Source: Bacteroidota bacterium (GTDB lineage: Bacteria; Bacteroidota; Ignavibacteria; SZUA-365). From it: DNA of 5,659 bases. A program made the translations under genes and the position numbers. This document shows, one piece after another, positions 5,363 to 5,659 of the stretch. The stretch covers positions 1-5,659 of the forward strand of contig JAGTUZ010000327.1 in the NCBI GenBank assembly GCA_018224415.1, read 5' to 3'. The notes beneath the pieces are model-generated. The model was not told where the DNA came from. It worked only from the letters and a program-made list of their open reading frames with translations, and did no database searches. How positions within the stretch are numbered: the first letter of the stretch is position 1; each line of letters starts with the position of its first letter.

Positions 5363-5659
5363 TCAGCTGTTCATGTATTTGAGAAATTCCTTGTTGCTCT
5401 TCGTACCGCGCATCTTCTCGATAAGGAATTCCATGGCCTCGACGGTGCTGTAGTCGCTGAGCACCTTGCGGAGGACCCAGACGCGGCTGAGCTCCTCGGG
5501 CGTGAGCAGCAGGTCTTCCTTGCGTGTGCCGGAACGGTTGACGTCCATGGCCGGGAAGACACGCCGGTCGGAGAGCTTGCGGTCGAGTACGATTTCCATG
5601 TTACCGGTGCCCTTGAATTCCTCGAAGATCACTTCGTCCATGCGGCTGCCGGTGTCCAC
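5363..5659 (-). CDS. rho: Transcription termination factor Rho, C-terminal 98 residues
   Basis: The 3' end of rho; the RNA-binding domain and the Walker motifs lie beyond the window edge. The visible part opens V-D-T-G-S-R-M-D-E-V-I-F-E-E-F-K-G-T-G-N-M-E, a hallmark of the Rho ATPase core. It continues R-R-V-F-P-A-M-D (32-39 of the visible part) and N-R-S-G-T-R-K-E (41-48). Arg33 and Arg46 here align with Arg353 and Arg366 of E. coli Rho, residues involved in ATP hydrolysis, the latter being the arginine finger. The end (E-F-L-K-Y-M-N-S) matches the length of the E. coli C-terminus. Rho is a hexameric RNA helicase that ends untranslated transcripts. Its gene runs into the thiolase after 30 bp without a visible terminator. 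Confidence 0.98.
   Translation of the reverse strand: MDTGSRMDEVIFEEFKGTGNMEIVLDRKLSDRRVFPAMDVNRSGTRKEDLLLTPEELSRVWVLRKVLSDYSTVEAMEFLIEKMRGTKSNKEFLKYMNS

Noticed and set aside
1..5659. A novel defence, mobile or biosynthetic system
   Set aside because: Every sizeable coding region is a known housekeeping or metabolic family or a small outer-membrane barrel; no transposase, integrase, toxin-antitoxin pair, nuclease or reverse transcriptase is visible on either strand.

Overview
The window carries seven protein genes, all on the minus strand, so the biological order runs from high to low coordinates: rho (3' end only), an acetyl-CoA acetyltransferase (thiolase), a 3-hydroxyacyl-CoA dehydrogenase, an acyl-CoA dehydrogenase, two related outer-membrane beta-barrel proteins, and lemA (5' part only). 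The two proteins with Sec signal peptides and beta-barrel character point to a Gram-negative bacterium. The DNA is moderately GC-rich. The Rho C-terminus and the barrel style fit the Bacteroidota/Chlorobiota/Kapabacteria (FCB) neighbourhood, but this placement is an inference and should be held loosely.

Region 2003-5659 is a metabolic block. Rho ends only 30 bp before the thiolase start, the thiolase is followed after 51 bp by the hydroxyacyl-CoA dehydrogenase, and after about 105 bp (with a strong hairpin lacking a U-tract) by the acyl-CoA dehydrogenase. The three enzymes cover three of the four steps between acetyl-CoA and butyryl-CoA (short-chain beta-oxidation, or butyrate synthesis in reverse). 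The enoyl-CoA hydratase and the electron-transfer flavoprotein are not in the window.

Region 1828-2008 is the junction between the metabolic block and the envelope genes. It holds an array of thirteen 8-bp tandem repeats, which supplies the stop codon of the acyl-CoA dehydrogenase and then runs into the leader of the next gene.

Region 386-1827 contains two tandem paralogous small outer-membrane proteins. Each is followed by a textbook intrinsic terminator (hairpin plus U-tract), so each is probably its own transcription unit. Region 1-363 starts a new unit, lemA, with its own strong ribosome binding site.

I found no defence system, mobile element, CRISPR array, tRNA or rRNA. The most distinctive feature is the 8-bp repeat array. 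The rest is ordinary chromosomal gene content, and no gap without a gene exceeds 300 bases.
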